In this document: positions 36,601-48,745 of the stretch, piece by piece
How positions within the stretch are numbered: the stretch's first letter is position 1
How the letters are laid out: each line of letters opens with the position of its first letter
Assembly (NCBI GenBank): GCA_003833135.1
Contig: QZLH01000384.1
Span: 1 to 64,000 of the forward strand
From: Oehlia diaphana
Lineage: Eukaryota; Glomeromycota; Glomeromycetes; Glomerales; Glomeraceae
Direction of reading: 5' to 3'
DNA: 64,000 nucleotides
Notes under the pieces: generated by a model
Told to the model about the DNA's origin: nothing
Seen by the model: the letters and a program-made list of their open reading frames with translations, nothing else
Databases searched by the model: none
Made by a program: the position numbers and the translations under genes

Positions 36601-37135
36601 TATTATTAATAAAAAAAAAAGCTACAGACATAATACTTCTTAATTATGAATTAATGTCGCTTTTGATTATTGAATTAAGTAAAAATGGAAAAAAAATTAT
36701 TAGGGAGATTGTTTATGTTTGTCCAAATATTTGTACAATATTTATAGATTATGTTAGGTGTATTTACATATAAATTATATATAATGAATTAATAATGGTA
36801 AGAACATATATATTTCTTTCTTCTGCTTTTTTTGTATGTTTTATGGTATTTATGTAAACATATATGTACTGTATGTATGTGGCGGCTTGAAAATTTCGGA
36901 AGAATATAAACTCCTTTCGAATGTTGTTTCTTTTTACTAATAATAAATATTATTTATTTATTCATAAAAAGGATCTTTGTTACACAGAATTTCGAGTATC
37001 AAGTCTTTATTTAAATACAAGAATTCAAGAATAAATTTTGCGTTTTCTTTCATATATCATACAAAATTTTCGATTAATCAATTACAAGTAACTTTCTATT
37101 AGAAAAAATCATATATAAAATAAATAAAAACAAAA
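33684..37135. other. Long AT-rich intergenic
   Basis: No gene supported. Bases 33985-34045 contain a short direct duplication (AACATTACCACCTTATAAT twice). Homopolymer A/T tracts are frequent. Confidence 0.4.
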
Positions 37136-38212
37136 ATGCAATACTTTCAAAACTTTGAATATGAAATTAAAATAAATATCTTCAAATATGTCGATTATCC
37201 TCTGAATTTGATATCAACTTGTCGAAATTGGTCCGTCATTGCGAAGGATTCATACGCTAAAACTAAATGGTTGATAGAACATCATGGAAAAGAACATGCC
37301 TTCTTCCATGCTGTAAGATTGGGGGTTACTTTTATTGACATGACGATGTGTCAATCTTTAATTGAAAGAAAAATAATTTCATCGAGATATTTTATTCAAA
37401 TTTTGTTAAAGCATTTTAGAATGCACAATCAACGATTAATTGAACTTAGTATAGGACATAATTTTGGTCAATTTGGCGCTGATAAAAATCAATCATCCTG
37501 GGCGAGAAATTTAATTATATTCGCATTTAATTATTTATTAAATGCTGATGAAAGGCAATTAGCTTATCCCGAGGAAAATTTACCTTCAAAAGATATGAGA
37601 CTAACCAATCCTCGTATTAATAATGTTAATAATGATTCTGCTGAAATATTAAAAAATAATAAAAATAACCTGAAAGACACCGAAGAGCTTATTATAAATA
37701 AATTCATTACACTTTCGTCAAAGTCTCCACTTAATTTGGATTTTAATAGCGCTTCTTTTATTCACCAACCATTATTAATTCCCGATAAATATTTATCATC
37801 AAAGAAGTTTGATGCAATAAAATTTCTTGATTTTTTACAACAAAATATTTTCTTAAGGTATATAAAAAATCTTGTTTTTTCTTTCTAATTTTCATTATTC
37901 TAATATACGAAAATATCTTCAAACAGGCCTTTGACCATTTTACCTCTTCTCATTAATAACGTTGGATTATTTGGAGTACGACCTTCATCGAAAAATGTTA
38001 GTCAAAGAAGACGGGATCGAGTTACAAGACAACAAAACACGAATAGAATATATAAAATATATAGAAGACGTAGAAGACGTGCGCAATTTAATGAACCAAT
38101 CAACAACGAGGGCACATTGAACACAATTGCCAGCCTTCCTAGACAGGCTTCAAATGATCCATTAATACACGAGTTTTTTAATGGAGCTACGTTCTACTAC
38201 AATACGTACTAA
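37136..38212 (+). CDS. F-box-like/FFNGSSF-tail protein, member 2
   Basis: Exon 1 is 37136..37857, the intron 37858..37926 (69 bp, GTATAT...ACAG, phase 2), exon 2 37927..38212; 335 residues. Residues 9-34 (YEIKINIFKYVDYPLNL, then CRNWS) form the degenerate F-box-like start. Then KWLIEHHGKEHAFFHAVRLG, FIDMTMCQSLIERKIISSRY and FIQILLKHFRM, the most conserved family block. The variable middle has WARNLIIFAFNYLL and an Asn-rich stretch. Across the splice the protein reads FLRPLTILPLLINNVG, then an Arg-rich part (RIYKIYRRRRRR), TLNTIASLPRQ and NDPLIHEFFNGATF. It then extends five residues (YYNTY) where most relatives end in I. If the intron were retained, translation would run to a stop at 37888 and lose the tail. 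Confidence 0.85.
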
Positions 38213-39879
38213 GATGTAAGATTATTATATTAAGATTAATTTTTTTATGTGAATTATATGTAAATATTTTTTTATGATATAAGTTGATTCTTAAGTTTTA
38301 TGATGTCATATGGCTATTTATTATTGAACTTATGCAGATTAAGCAGGAAAAGCATGTGAACTTACAGTAGCAAAAAAAAAAAAAATTATGCCTCTAAAAT
38401 AAATTTATGAATTATAATATTATTGTGATATTATGTGACAATATTTTGCAGATAAAATAAAATTCTAGTTTGATAATCAACGGTAGATTATTAGATTAAA
38501 ATGTTTGTTTACTTATTGTTACAAATATAATTTAAAAAATTTGTTTGTTTTTTTCACTTTCTTTAAATAAATTTGACAGCCTTCATTCTGTATCTATAAA
38601 AAGATTAAAGTTTTTACACTTGTATATTTTTATAAATTGTGATAGCTACAATATGCAAAAAAAAATACTCCTAATTTAATTTTAGAAAGGTTACCATTAC
38701 TAAAAGAATACATAACTTTAAAATATGCATATCGCATGTTCCGCAAATTTAAAATTAAATTAAATTAACAATACAAAGATATAAAGATAATATCATATCT
38801 GATATCGTATTTTCTCTCAATAAGCCCAATTTTTAAAGTGTAATTTAAAGTATTCTAAATGTATGAAGATTTTGGGCGATCAACAAATAATTGACTTTCA
38901 GGAGACACTACAGGTTTCTTGATTTTTAGATGGGCACTTGGCAAATTTTTAAGCCGAGAGTTGCCGGATCGGCAAAAATTTTCCGTGTCCCGTATATTAT
39001 GAAATCGACTGTAACAAAGCCACAATATTTCACAGAGATTTATGGTTCAATACCAAAGGTTAAATTATTGCCGATAGTTTCTTTCTTTTCTAATAAAATC
39101 ACCTTTATCCCCAGTTTCTTTGTACATTTTCTGCGCTATTGGTCTCTGATACTCTTCTATCTTTACTATGTGTTTTATTAAATTTGTCCTTCCTTTCTTT
39201 CCCCCATATTCAAATATTTCTTCATTCTGCATTTTTGTTTATATCTTTTTAGTTCCAAGCACTTGGCATTATCCAAATAAAAAATAATTTGTACATTCTA
39301 TACAAACTTTGACCTATTACCTCTTTATGATTTGCTTGAATTCCGCAATGTCATACCGGTAAAATTCGTCACCGGTAAAGTTTATCGGGTATCGGATAAA
39401 AATTTTGTTAGATTATACTTGAATGAGTCAAATATACATGCATAAATGCATTAAATTAGCGCAGTAGCATAATATAATTTGGCGTAAATACATTAACGTC
39501 GACGCCAGAGTTGGCGTCGATGTCAATCATCTCGTGGCTAATAACATGGCTGTGTTAGCTATTTTAATTGGGCACAGTAGGATCTAGACTGTTTGGATCG
39601 CCAGTAACAATGGTTTAAGTCGATATATGAATATATATATAACATTCTTTTTTTAAAACTCCGACCTGTTACAGTTCCTGATATGTTTCGGAGTTCATTA
39701 TTTTCTTCAAAGCCACACTATTACTTTATTTACCTAATTTACATATATTTATTCAAAATGGTAAAATGGTAGTAATGTTGACTCATGTGTTACTTTAACC
39801 TTTTTTATTTAAACCTCTAAAAAATCGAAAATTCCAAAAAACACAAATACGTGAATATATAAATAAATCATCATCATAA
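38213..39879. other. Spacer between members 2 and 3
   Basis: No gene supported; the 83-codon frame at 38930 has no features. Near 39497-39524 ACGTCGACGCCA-GAGT-TGGCGTCGATGT forms a strong hairpin, and near 39355 ACCGGTAAA words repeat. Confidence 0.4.
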
Positions 39880-40921
39880 ATGAAATATTCTCAAAATTTT
39901 AAAAATTTTGTGGATGAAATTAAGATAAATATTTTTAAATATGTTAAACATCCTTTGAACTTGGCTTTAACTTGTCGAAATTGGTCCATTATTGTTAAGG
40001 ATCCTTATGCTAAAACTGAATGGTTATTAGAAAATTATGGAGAAGAAAATGCTTTATTCCATGTTGTAAGATTGGGCATCACTTTTATTGATATGTCGAT
40101 ATGTCAATCTTTAATCCAAAGAAAAGTTATTACATCAAGATATTTTATTCAAATATTGTTAAAACATTTTAGGGTATATAATCAGACATTGGTTGAACTT
40201 AGAATAAAGCATAACTTTAATAAATTTGGCGTTAATATTAATTATACCTTTCAACAAACAATTAATCCACCTTGGACAAGAAATTTGCTTATATTTATTT
40301 TCACTTATTTATTAAATGAAAGACGATCAGCTAATGCTAATAAAGATTTACTTTCAAATAATATGGAGACATTTAACCCTCGCATCAGTAGTGCTTTTGC
40401 TGAGATGTTAAGAAATAATTTAAAAGAAATCGAAGATTTGTTAAATAAACTCATCTCAAAATCATCACTCCTATTGGATTCCAACAATTCTTCTTATGTC
40501 CATCAACAATTATTATTTTCTGAAAAATATTCGTTTGATGCAATAAAGTATTTTGATTTATTACAAGAAGAAAGTTTAATAAAGTAAGTTATAAATAAAA
40601 TATTTTATATTTTTAATTGTATATGGTATAATTAACAAATGATGATTTTTTTTTAAAAATAGACCTTTAACCATTTTGCCTCTTTTCGTTAATAACGTTG
40701 GAATATCTAAAGTGCAAACTCCCTTAAGAAATTTTAATCAAAGAATACGAGATCAACTTACAAGACGAAACGCGAATAGAATATGTAAAATATATAGAAG
40801 ACGTAGAAGACGGCCTTTTAATGAACACGAAACAACATTGAATATGATTGTCAATCTTTCCCAACAAACTTCAAATGACCCGTTGGTACATCAGTTTTTC
40901 AACGGCTCTTCGTTTATTTAA
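39880..40921 (+). CDS. F-box-like/FFNGSSF-tail protein, member 3
   Basis: Exon 1 is 39880..40583, the intron 40584..40662 (79 bp, GTAAGT...ATAG, phase 2), exon 2 40663..40921; 320 residues. It starts MKYSQNFKNFVDEIKINIF, then KYVKHPLNLALTCRNWS, the clearest F-box-like stretch of the set. The block EWLLENYGEENALFHVVRLG, FIDMSICQSLIQRKVITSRY and FIQILLKHFRV follows. The middle has WTRNLLIFIFTYLLNE. The join reads SLIKPLTILPLFVNNVG; after it come an Arg-rich stretch (RICKIYRRRRRRPF), TLNMIVNLSQQ and NDPLVHQFFNGSSFI as the exact C-terminus. It lies 1.7 kb after member 2 on the same strand and resembles it most, which suggests local tandem duplication. A small element sits 46 bp past the stop. Confidence 0.86.
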
Positions 40922-40967
40922 CTAATAGTAAAATGACATAGGAAATTAATTTTCAATCTTACAATTA

Positions 40968-41200
40968 CCGTATATCGCGGCCCACAGTACCCCGGGTATC
41001 TTGCAAATTTCGGAGGGTTGGCCCCCTATTACGCGAATTTTTACTAATAATAGAGGATGTTAAAACTTATAAAATAATTAGGGTATTATTACACGTCACA
41101 CTTAAGATATTTGCTGGATTATTTAAATAATAAAATCAATGGAGAATGCTTCTTTTTTGAGGGTACTATACATGGGGGTACTATGGCCCGCGATATACGG
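40968..41200. mobile_element. Tc1/mariner-like MITE (CCGTATATCGCGG)
   Basis: The ends are CCGTATATCGCGGCCCACAG and, reverse complemented, CCGTATATCGCGGGCCATAG, flanked by TA on both sides. It lies just downstream of member 3 and may supply its 3' transcript end. The 61-codon frame over it is not called. Confidence 0.8.
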
Positions 41201-42706
41201 TATATCTACATATATATATGTAATAAGTCATTATAATAAAATAATTAGATTAATCGCTGGTACACTTACAGCAATTAAAAGTATCCGAAATTCCATTATT
41301 TTAAACACGATAAATGGTCGGTAGAGTTGCAATCCGTCAATCTGTAAATAACACATTTCAGATCAGCGATCACGGGACAAACTGATCGATTACCATTTTA
41401 TGAATATTAAGTCAATAAAAGTTTTTTTTGAGATATCTTATGAATATCTATTAATACATAATATAATAAAAAATTGTCTTCAAAAATAAAAGTAGAGAGA
41501 AAATTAAAACGGATTGAAATTCATCCGGATCGGATGAAAAATCAATCCGTTTTTATTTTCTCTTTTTTTTTGTATTAAATAGTAATTTTTTTAACTACTA
41601 GATTCATTGGGATAAAAATTTAATCTTCATTAATTAAAATCCGTATATAATTGCCCTTTCAAATTCATCCGGATCGTAACTTTAAATTGGTCGGTAATCT
41701 AAAAGTAAAAAAATCATATCTGATATATGAATTCTAATTAAATTAAAAATTCACGAATTATATGATTATTAAAAATAAATATTTAATCCAATATTATTCC
41801 TAGTGCATATAATACATATTCTGCGAGGCGTCTATAAAAAAAAAATATGAATTGGTGACTCAAGTGCACGTGATCTATAACGCTGGCCAGAACTATCGTA
41901 ATGTCGGCCATGCATAGATTGCGGTCAAAATTACAAAAATTTAAAAAATTTTGGCCCGCACTACGACATCATTTTTCAAGAAAATTCTTGACTCGTTTCG
42001 AGTTGAGTGAGTTGACTCGTCCTGGCTCGAGTCCAAGCTCTATCTAAGTTAATAGTAAGTGAAAAATCTTACCTTCTTATTAGTCCGAAATGTAACGAAG
42101 GACTATATCTTATTACGAAAGGTGATACGTTATTGATGCATTATTAAGTAAAATATCAACTCATGCAGCCATATGCGATATCTGTTTGTCCTGCGTGTTT
42201 TATAAAAGTCACACTGTTGATACATTTCTAAGTAAACGGAATAAGAAACGGCACTTCGGACTGTATAACGGTCCCCGTTTCCTAGTGGATACAAAGTGAT
42301 GGCTGTCAAATCTATTTTAGGATGAAACGAGCAAAAGATATTAGTGACAATAAATAAACAAACAATTCATGAAACTTAATAAAATTTTAATTATAAATGA
42401 TTACAAAGTACATAAGACTAATTATTTTTGGATAAGATTATGAAAGTTAGTAAATTATATAACTTTGATAATATGCAAAAAACCAAAAAAAAAAAACCAA
42501 TTAAATTATGCGCATAATGAATTTATAATCAATATCATATTTTTCAAAGTAATTCTAAATGGTTTATTTTTTTTGTTAATATTTAATTATTATTTTGGAA
42601 ATTATGAAGATATTATTCATTTTAACCATTTTTGAAAATCGTATCGGAACCGCCGGACCGGTTTAACTATCAAAAAAAAAAAAAAAAAAAATAAGTTGTA
42701 TCCAAA
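41201..42706. other. Intergenic with element fragments
   Basis: No gene supported. Near 41511-41560 ACGGATTGAAATTCATCCGG faces ATCAATCCGTTTTT, like the arms of the 5677 element. Near 41992-42040 the word GACTCG or CTCGAG recurs, resembling one arm of a word-array element. An A18 run lies near 42673. Confidence 0.35.
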
Positions 42707-42836
42707 CGCTTAGATGAATATATATTTATCCAGTACGGTACGAATTTGCAAACCAGTACGGTACGGTTGATCAATTTTTGTGATAATCATTCCGTACCGT
42801 ACCGTACTGGTTCTATATATAAAGAGATTATTATAG

Positions 42837-43220
42837 NNNNNNNNNNNNNNNNNNNNNNNNNNNNNNNNNNNNNNNNNNNNNNNNNNNNNNNNNNNNNNNN
42901 NNNNNNNNNNNNNNNNNNNNNNNNNNNNNNNNNNNNNNNNNNNNNNNNNNNNNNNNNNNNNNNNNNNNNNNNNNNNNNNNNNNNNNNNNNNNNNNNNNNN
43001 NNNNNNNNNNNNNNNNNNNNNNNNNNNNNNNNNNNNNNNNNNNNNNNNNNNNNNNNNNNNNNNNNNNNNNNNNNNNNNNNNNNNNNNNNNNNNNNNNNNN
43101 NNNNNNNNNNNNNNNNNNNNNNNNNNNNNNNNNNNNNNNNNNNNNNNNNNNNNNNNNNNNNNNNNNNNNNNNNNNNNNNNNNNNNNNNNNNNNNNNNNNN
43201 NNNNNNNNNNNNNNNNNNNN
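42837..43220. other. Assembly gap (384 N)
   Basis: A run of 384 N. The 121 bases before it (42716-42836) are identical to the 121 bases after it (43221-43341), so the true distance is uncertain. The 154-189 codon frames across the N's are meaningless. Confidence 0.95.
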
Positions 43221-43466
43221 GAATATATATTTATCCAGTACGGTACGAATTTGCAAACCAGTACGGTACGGTTGATCAATTTTTGTGATAATCATTCCGT
43301 ACCGTACCGTACTGGTTCTATATATAAAGAGATTATTATAGAACCAGTACGGTACGGTACGAAATGATCAACCATAAAATTTAACCAACTGTACCGTACC
43401 GTACTGGCTCTATAATAATCTCTCTATATATAGAACCTGTACAGTACGGTACGGTTATTGTTTTAA

Positions 43467-43815
43467 ATGGACATTTTGGACATTAGTGTCCAAATTATTA
43501 AAATGAACATGTAAAATTAGACATTGGTTTCCAAATTATAAAATAAACATTTTAGACATTGGTGTCCAAATTATTAAAATGAACATTTTGGACATTGGTG
43601 TCCAAATTATTAAAATGAACATTTTGGACATTGGTGTCCAAATTATTAAAATGAACATTTTGGACATTGGTGTCCAAATTATTAAAATGAACATATTGGA
43701 CATTGGTGTCCAAATTATCAAAATGAACATTTTGGACATTGGTGTCCAAATTATTAAAATGAACATTTTGGACATTGGTGTCCAAATTATCAAAATGGAC
43801 ACTGGTGTCCAATTA
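43467..43815. repeat. 36-bp minisatellite
   Basis: About nine units of 36 bp built on TTGGACATTGGTGTCCAAAT followed by TATTAAAATGAACATT. The first two are diverged, the rest nearly identical. Each unit contains the palindrome TTGGACA-x-TGTCCAA. As 36 is divisible by three, several frames stay open on both strands; these are not genes. Confidence 0.9.
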
Positions 43816-44087
43816 ATTATATGCTAAATGTACCGTACTGATTTTCTCTTTATTATAGGTACGGTCATGATGATCAAATTTTTGTAATTTTGTATGGGTG
43901 ATCAACCGTACCGTACAAGTTTGCAATTTCGTACCGTACCGATTATCCTACTACCTCGCTTAGATAATAAAATTTTTTTGCGAAAAATTAAAATTTATCT
44001 GATATGACAAAAAACTGGTTCATCGTAAGACGATCGGCAAATTGCATTTTTAATAAATACATTTATGTGATACGTCCGATAGTAATT

Positions 44088-44235
44088 AAAGTTCAAGAAA
44101 GTTGCATAGCATTGAGTTCCCGAACTTAACAGTATATTTCATTGTATATTCGGATAATCGGATTACGAAGTTCAAGAAAGTTGCATAGCATGCATAGAGT
44201 TCCCGAACTTGACGGTATTTTCGGTATATTTGGAA
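44088..44235. repeat. Two-copy 79-bp tandem repeat
   Basis: AAGTTCAAGAAAGTTGCATA starts at about 44089 and again at about 44168. Each copy contains AAGTTC...GAACTT facing arms and is followed by CGGTAT or ATTCGG words. The second copy has a small GCAT insertion. Confidence 0.65.
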
Positions 44236-45511
44236 TACAAGCATATTGCATTAGTCGGTATTATGTATCATATGTATCTCGCATATAAATTATTAAGAAT
44301 ATAATAATATACTTAATATATTTATGTTCTCATTCTTCTGACTTATTTTACATTATTTATTTATTTTTATTATCTCCGTTTTTTCACGGAGCTAATTATT
44401 GTATACAGAAATGAACGAACGAAAAATAATATTTACAATACAATTTCCATATTTTTTTCAAATTATGTTAAAAATGACAATAACATACTTCATTATGAAG
44501 TAAATTAAAACGTTTTTGGAGATGTTTTAAAACTTTTATTCATAAATAAACAATCAAATTTACAATTTTTTTCTTTGTATAGATGTACAAATATGTAAAT
44601 ATGTGGAGAACTTTTCTTTTTTTCAAACATTACATAATTTAAGAAAACAAAAGTTCATTAATAAATTAGAAAAAGAACATAAAAGATATAATATAACTCG
44701 CTCATCAACGTATAATATGCTGTTTGGTGACACAAAATTAAATTAGACTGTCCATTTCTTTCATAGTTCCTTAAAATGGGTATATTAAGTATAACGATTT
44801 TAGTACAAGTATTCGGACAAATTTATTATAAAACTTCCGATTAATATCTTCGGCGGGGATAACCGAATCGAAATTCTGTTATTCATTAAAGTTGTCAACA
44901 ACAGAAACAAAAACTTACAAACAAACTGGTGCGTGTAATACAATGGAACAAAGGAAAGAAGATAATTATAATAAAAATAGATAATAATTGAAATCATAAC
45001 GAAGAAAATTTACTTCATTAACATACAGAAACTAAAAACAGATGCATAAATAGAAAATTCTTTCTTATGAAAGGAAAAAGGAATTTCTTTAATTTTTTTT
45101 TTTTTCATTACGCAAAACTGAAAATTTTTTTTTTTATTATGTAATATCAAAAAATTTTTTTCTCTTGTTGTTCAAAAAACAGAATTATATACTATATTGA
45201 TATTTTAAAAATGAAAGTTATTTAAAAATAGCAGACCTAGTACCTGTTTATCTTATTGCTCATATCATTAATTTATGCATCTCTGTTTACAAAACAATGA
45301 AATATTACTATGAATGGAAATTTAACTGCTCGCATAGTATTACTAACTCAGTCCGTTTAATTATTATTTATTTAAACCACACAGAGAGAAGGAAAATAAA
45401 AATTTTGCTTAATTTCAAGAACAATTTCATTGCATTTTTCCTACAGTTTTTTATCTTGTGTGTTTATTTTTTTAGAAAAAATTCCTTTTATTATAATAAA
45501 AATTACTCAAC
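44236..45511. other. AT-rich upstream region of member 4
   Basis: No gene supported. The frames at 44800..44997 (-) and 45297..45569 (+) are low complexity. Confidence 0.35.
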
Positions 45512-46493
45512 ATGCTTGGTTTGGAATCATCGCAAACGCAATATTTTCAAACTTTTGAAAATTTTGTGAATGAAATTAAAATAAATATTTTTAAATATGT
45601 CAATCACCCTCTGAACTTGGCTCTAACTTGTCGAAAATGGTCTATTGTTGTAAAAGATCCTTACGCTAAAACTGAATGGTTGATAGTAAATTATGGAAAA
45701 GCACACGCATTATTTCAAGCCATAAGACTAGGTCCTACATTTATCGACATAGCATTATGTCAAGTTTTAATTGAAAGAAAAGTTATAACATCGAAATTTT
45801 TTATCCAAATATTGCTAAAGTACTTTGGTAATAATCAAAAATTATTTGGTTCCGACAAAATTCATGCTTTTCAACAAAAGATAAAATCAACTTATTTATT
45901 AAACGAAAAATCGGTTAATAATAAGAGAGATTTATTACATTCGAAAGGTAACGAAGTGCAGCTGATTCGTACCTTCATTGCCACTCATCACTCAAATCAT
46001 ACTTCTGCTGGGATGTTATCAAAAAAGAATTTAAATTATATCGAAGATTTGATTAGTCAACTCATTGGCCCATCTAGATCAAAGTCACTTCAGATGTATT
46101 ATAATGGTGATTTTAATATTTGTCAATCACATAAATATGACGCAATAAGATTTTTTGGAGAAAGTTTTTCAAGGTAATTTAATAAAATATTTGTTGCATG
46201 TTTTTGCTAATTTTTTAATCAAAAAATATTTATTTATTTATATATTTTTAATTAGGTCTTTAACTGTCTTACCTGTTTTTATTAATAATGTTGGAATATT
46301 GGGAGCACAACCTTTAAGAAATGTGAATCAAAGACGATGGAATCGGCTTCAACAATATAGGAATAGATATGCTCGGTTTAATGGACCCATTAATAATGAA
46401 GATACATTGAATCGAATCGCACGCCTACCTATCCAACAAATTGCGAATGATCCATTGATAGATCAATTTTTCAATGGGTCTCCATTCATTTAG
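45512..46493 (+). CDS. F-box-like/FFNGSSF-tail protein, member 4
   Basis: Exon 1 is 45512..46173, the intron 46174..46255 (82 bp, GTAATT...TTAG, phase 2), exon 2 46256..46493; 299 residues. It has FVNEIKINIFKYVNHPLNLA and TCRKWS (F-box-like), then EWLIVNYGKAHALFQAIRLG, FIDIALCQVLIERKVITSKF and FIQILLKYFG. The middle is shorter than in members 2 and 3. The join reads ESFSRSLTVLPVFINNVG, then an Arg-rich stretch (QRRWNRLQQYRNRYARF), TLNRIARLPIQQ and NDPLIDQFFNGSPFI as the C-terminus. The start used adds MLGLESSQ: the codon aligned with the initiator ATG of member 2 is ACG here, so initiation appears to have moved upstream. Gene model strong; function inferred only from the weak F-box resemblance. 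Confidence 0.83.
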
Positions 46494-48575
46494 AACAAAA
46501 TCCTTTTAACAAACTAAAAAATAAATGGCAAAATCAAAAAAAAAAAAATTGGTATAATTGGCATATATATTATTCGTATTATTCGTTAATTATTCGTTAT
46601 AAACCAATATTAATTCGTGATAGATATTTTCGATACGCTTTACGTAAATCACTATAAATTAGACGTGTTTAACCTTTATCTTATTTATCTTATTTTTTAT
46701 TTTTTTTTCATTTTAATAGCCTTTAAAATTAAGACTAAAGAGAGATTTCGTTTCCTTTCTATATGTATTAAGTATATGGACTTATGTAGTTTAAGCTGTT
46801 TGATTTTTTTTAAAAAAAAAATAAAATTTCGTTATTTTTTTTCCTTCATACACACATTTATTATTAATTATTACCGAACAATGCTCTACTTTATCGTATC
46901 ATCAATCTTATCAAATCGTGGTAGAAGTTCTCTTGTAGGGTTCCGGACTTTGTTTTTCTAATTTTTTAATTTTTTAATTTTTTATTTGTGTAGATCATTT
47001 TGCTGACCAGTATGAAATATCGGGAACATATCGGCTGTTCCGCAATTAGAGAGTTACATGAATCAAAAACATTTAAGTAAAAGATAAACACTATAAAACC
47101 TTAAAATTACAAAGCGTAGAACCCCTTTTTTCGAAAGAATCTTTTTATTTAAAGTTTTTAATAAATTTGCGAGGAAATGCATGCAGGATATAAAATGTGT
47201 TACACATAAAATAAATGTCACAAAATATACTGTAAAATACAGTACGTAATTATTTATTTATTATCTCAAGTTTTTTATTATTTTTTACTGTAAAACTTTC
47301 TTATTAGTCACACAGAGTGCATTTGTTTATTTTTTATACTGACTGAATATCGTATAATACAAAGTTTTAAGCGCTGTAAGATCATAAGGTAATTAATATT
47401 TTCAAAAAATAAAGACTTTAATATCTGTCGTTAGTCTGTACTATCACTATTAAACGAATTTCACTAGTTCCAACTTAATATAATGTTTAAGAATAGCAAT
47501 AACTCTATTATATCACATGAAAATGATTTTATCACATAAAAGACATATTAAATTATGTATTATCTACATAAAATAAAAGTTGGCGATGTAAAATAAAAAA
47601 ATTTAAAAAAATTTTTTTTATGATGAGAAAAATAGAGTTTTGACCCAACCATTTTTGATTTTAGAAATGTTCCGATTTAAAACCCATTAAGTATAACAAT
47701 TTAATATTAATAAGTAATCGATATTTTCATATCTCACTCATTGTTAATATACCTAAAGTAATATTCTATGATGATCAATAATGATATTACATATTTGGAA
47801 ATATATTCAAAGTTGGGCGTAAAAAAAAAAAAAAAATGGGGAAGTCCGAACTTGCATTGTGAATGAAATTCCTCATTTATTCATAAAATACTTTTATATC
47901 TTTATGAGAATCACATGATTTAAATTTAACAAAGGTTTTTTTTTTTTATTAACATCAAATTAAATAAATGAGTTAAACTGGTGAAAAATTTTTATTTATT
48001 ATAAACATTAAATTTTTTTTCAGATAAATAAATGGTTTTCATTGACACCTAATAAGGTAAAAATTATTCATTCATATTTATTGAAAATCCAACCGATTTT
48101 TTAACAACTAATAGTAGCTATAATCAACGGTATTATATAATTATTGTATGACATAATCATGTTATCAAATTTAAAAAGATCAATTTCTTTGAAAGTAATC
48201 GGATAATTAAATAGTAAACATTACAATGCAAACAGCACCAAACATATTCAAAAAATTAAAAATATCGAAAAAAACACGGAAGTAAAATAGAATTATTTTC
48301 CGAAAAACAAAATTTATTACTAAGATACAATCCGATTAATCAGAATGAAGTGGCTCCGTACTATACATTCCTTGAGTGAAAGTCAATTGGTATGATTTTC
48401 GCATCTAAAACAATCAAAATCTTCAAAAATGATTTATTAGATAAATTTAAGCGACTTCACATGTTTAAATACTTTTTATTACAATGTTACTAATTTCTAT
48501 TTTTTTTATATAAAGTATATGGAAAAAGTCAATATTATATAAATACTAGAAAGAATTTTCTCTATTTTACGCTAA
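46494..48575. other. AT-rich intergenic
   Basis: No gene supported. The 114-codon frame at 46617 is Phe/Ile/Lys low complexity. Several A/T homopolymers occur. Confidence 0.35.
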
Positions 48576-48696
48576 TTCATCAAATTTGTCTCTAAAATTT
48601 TAAAAAATATCTCATTTCATCAAATTTGTCTTTAACATTTTGAGAATATTTCATTTCATCAAATTTGTCTTTAAATTTTGAGAATATTTCATTTTG
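48576..48696 (-). repeat. 39-bp tandem repeat of the family N-terminus
   Basis: Three units of about 39 bp. On the minus strand the unit reads MKYSQNVKDKFDE, close to the start of member 3 (MKYSQNFKNFVDE), and ATGAAATATTCTCAAAAT is shared at the DNA level. So the 5' coding end of an exon 1 has been tandemly amplified, with no F-box-like part following. It lies 50 bp before a tail-only gene on the other strand. Confidence 0.65.
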
Positions 48697-48745
48697 ATCA
48701 AGAAACGATAAATATACTAAAGTTGAATATAATAATTTATTAATA

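Larger units (their letters stand above)
42716..43956. mobile_element. GTACGG foldback element, copy B (contains gap)
   Basis: Flanked by the exact 9-bp duplication CGCTTAGAT (42707-42715 and 43957-43965), which fixes both borders and suggests a Mutator-like element. The arms carry GTACGGTACG words: the left reads CAGTACGGTACGAATTTGCA, and the right in reverse complement CGGTACGGTACGAAATTGCA. The inside holds an assembly gap and a 36-bp minisatellite. Same family as 20920..21432. No transposase. Confidence 0.75.

Noticed and set aside
42710..43295. Open frames of 154-189 codons
   Set aside because: They consist mostly of N and run across the assembly gap.
43467..43815. Possible CRISPR-like array
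   Set aside because: Units are contiguous with no unique spacers, and the window is eukaryotic.
43536..43827. Three repeated-peptide ORFs
   Set aside because: Produced by the 36-bp minisatellite, open on both strands.
46617..46961. 114-codon ORF after member 4
   Set aside because: Phe/Ile/Lys composition expected by chance in AT-rich DNA; no homologous feature at the other members.
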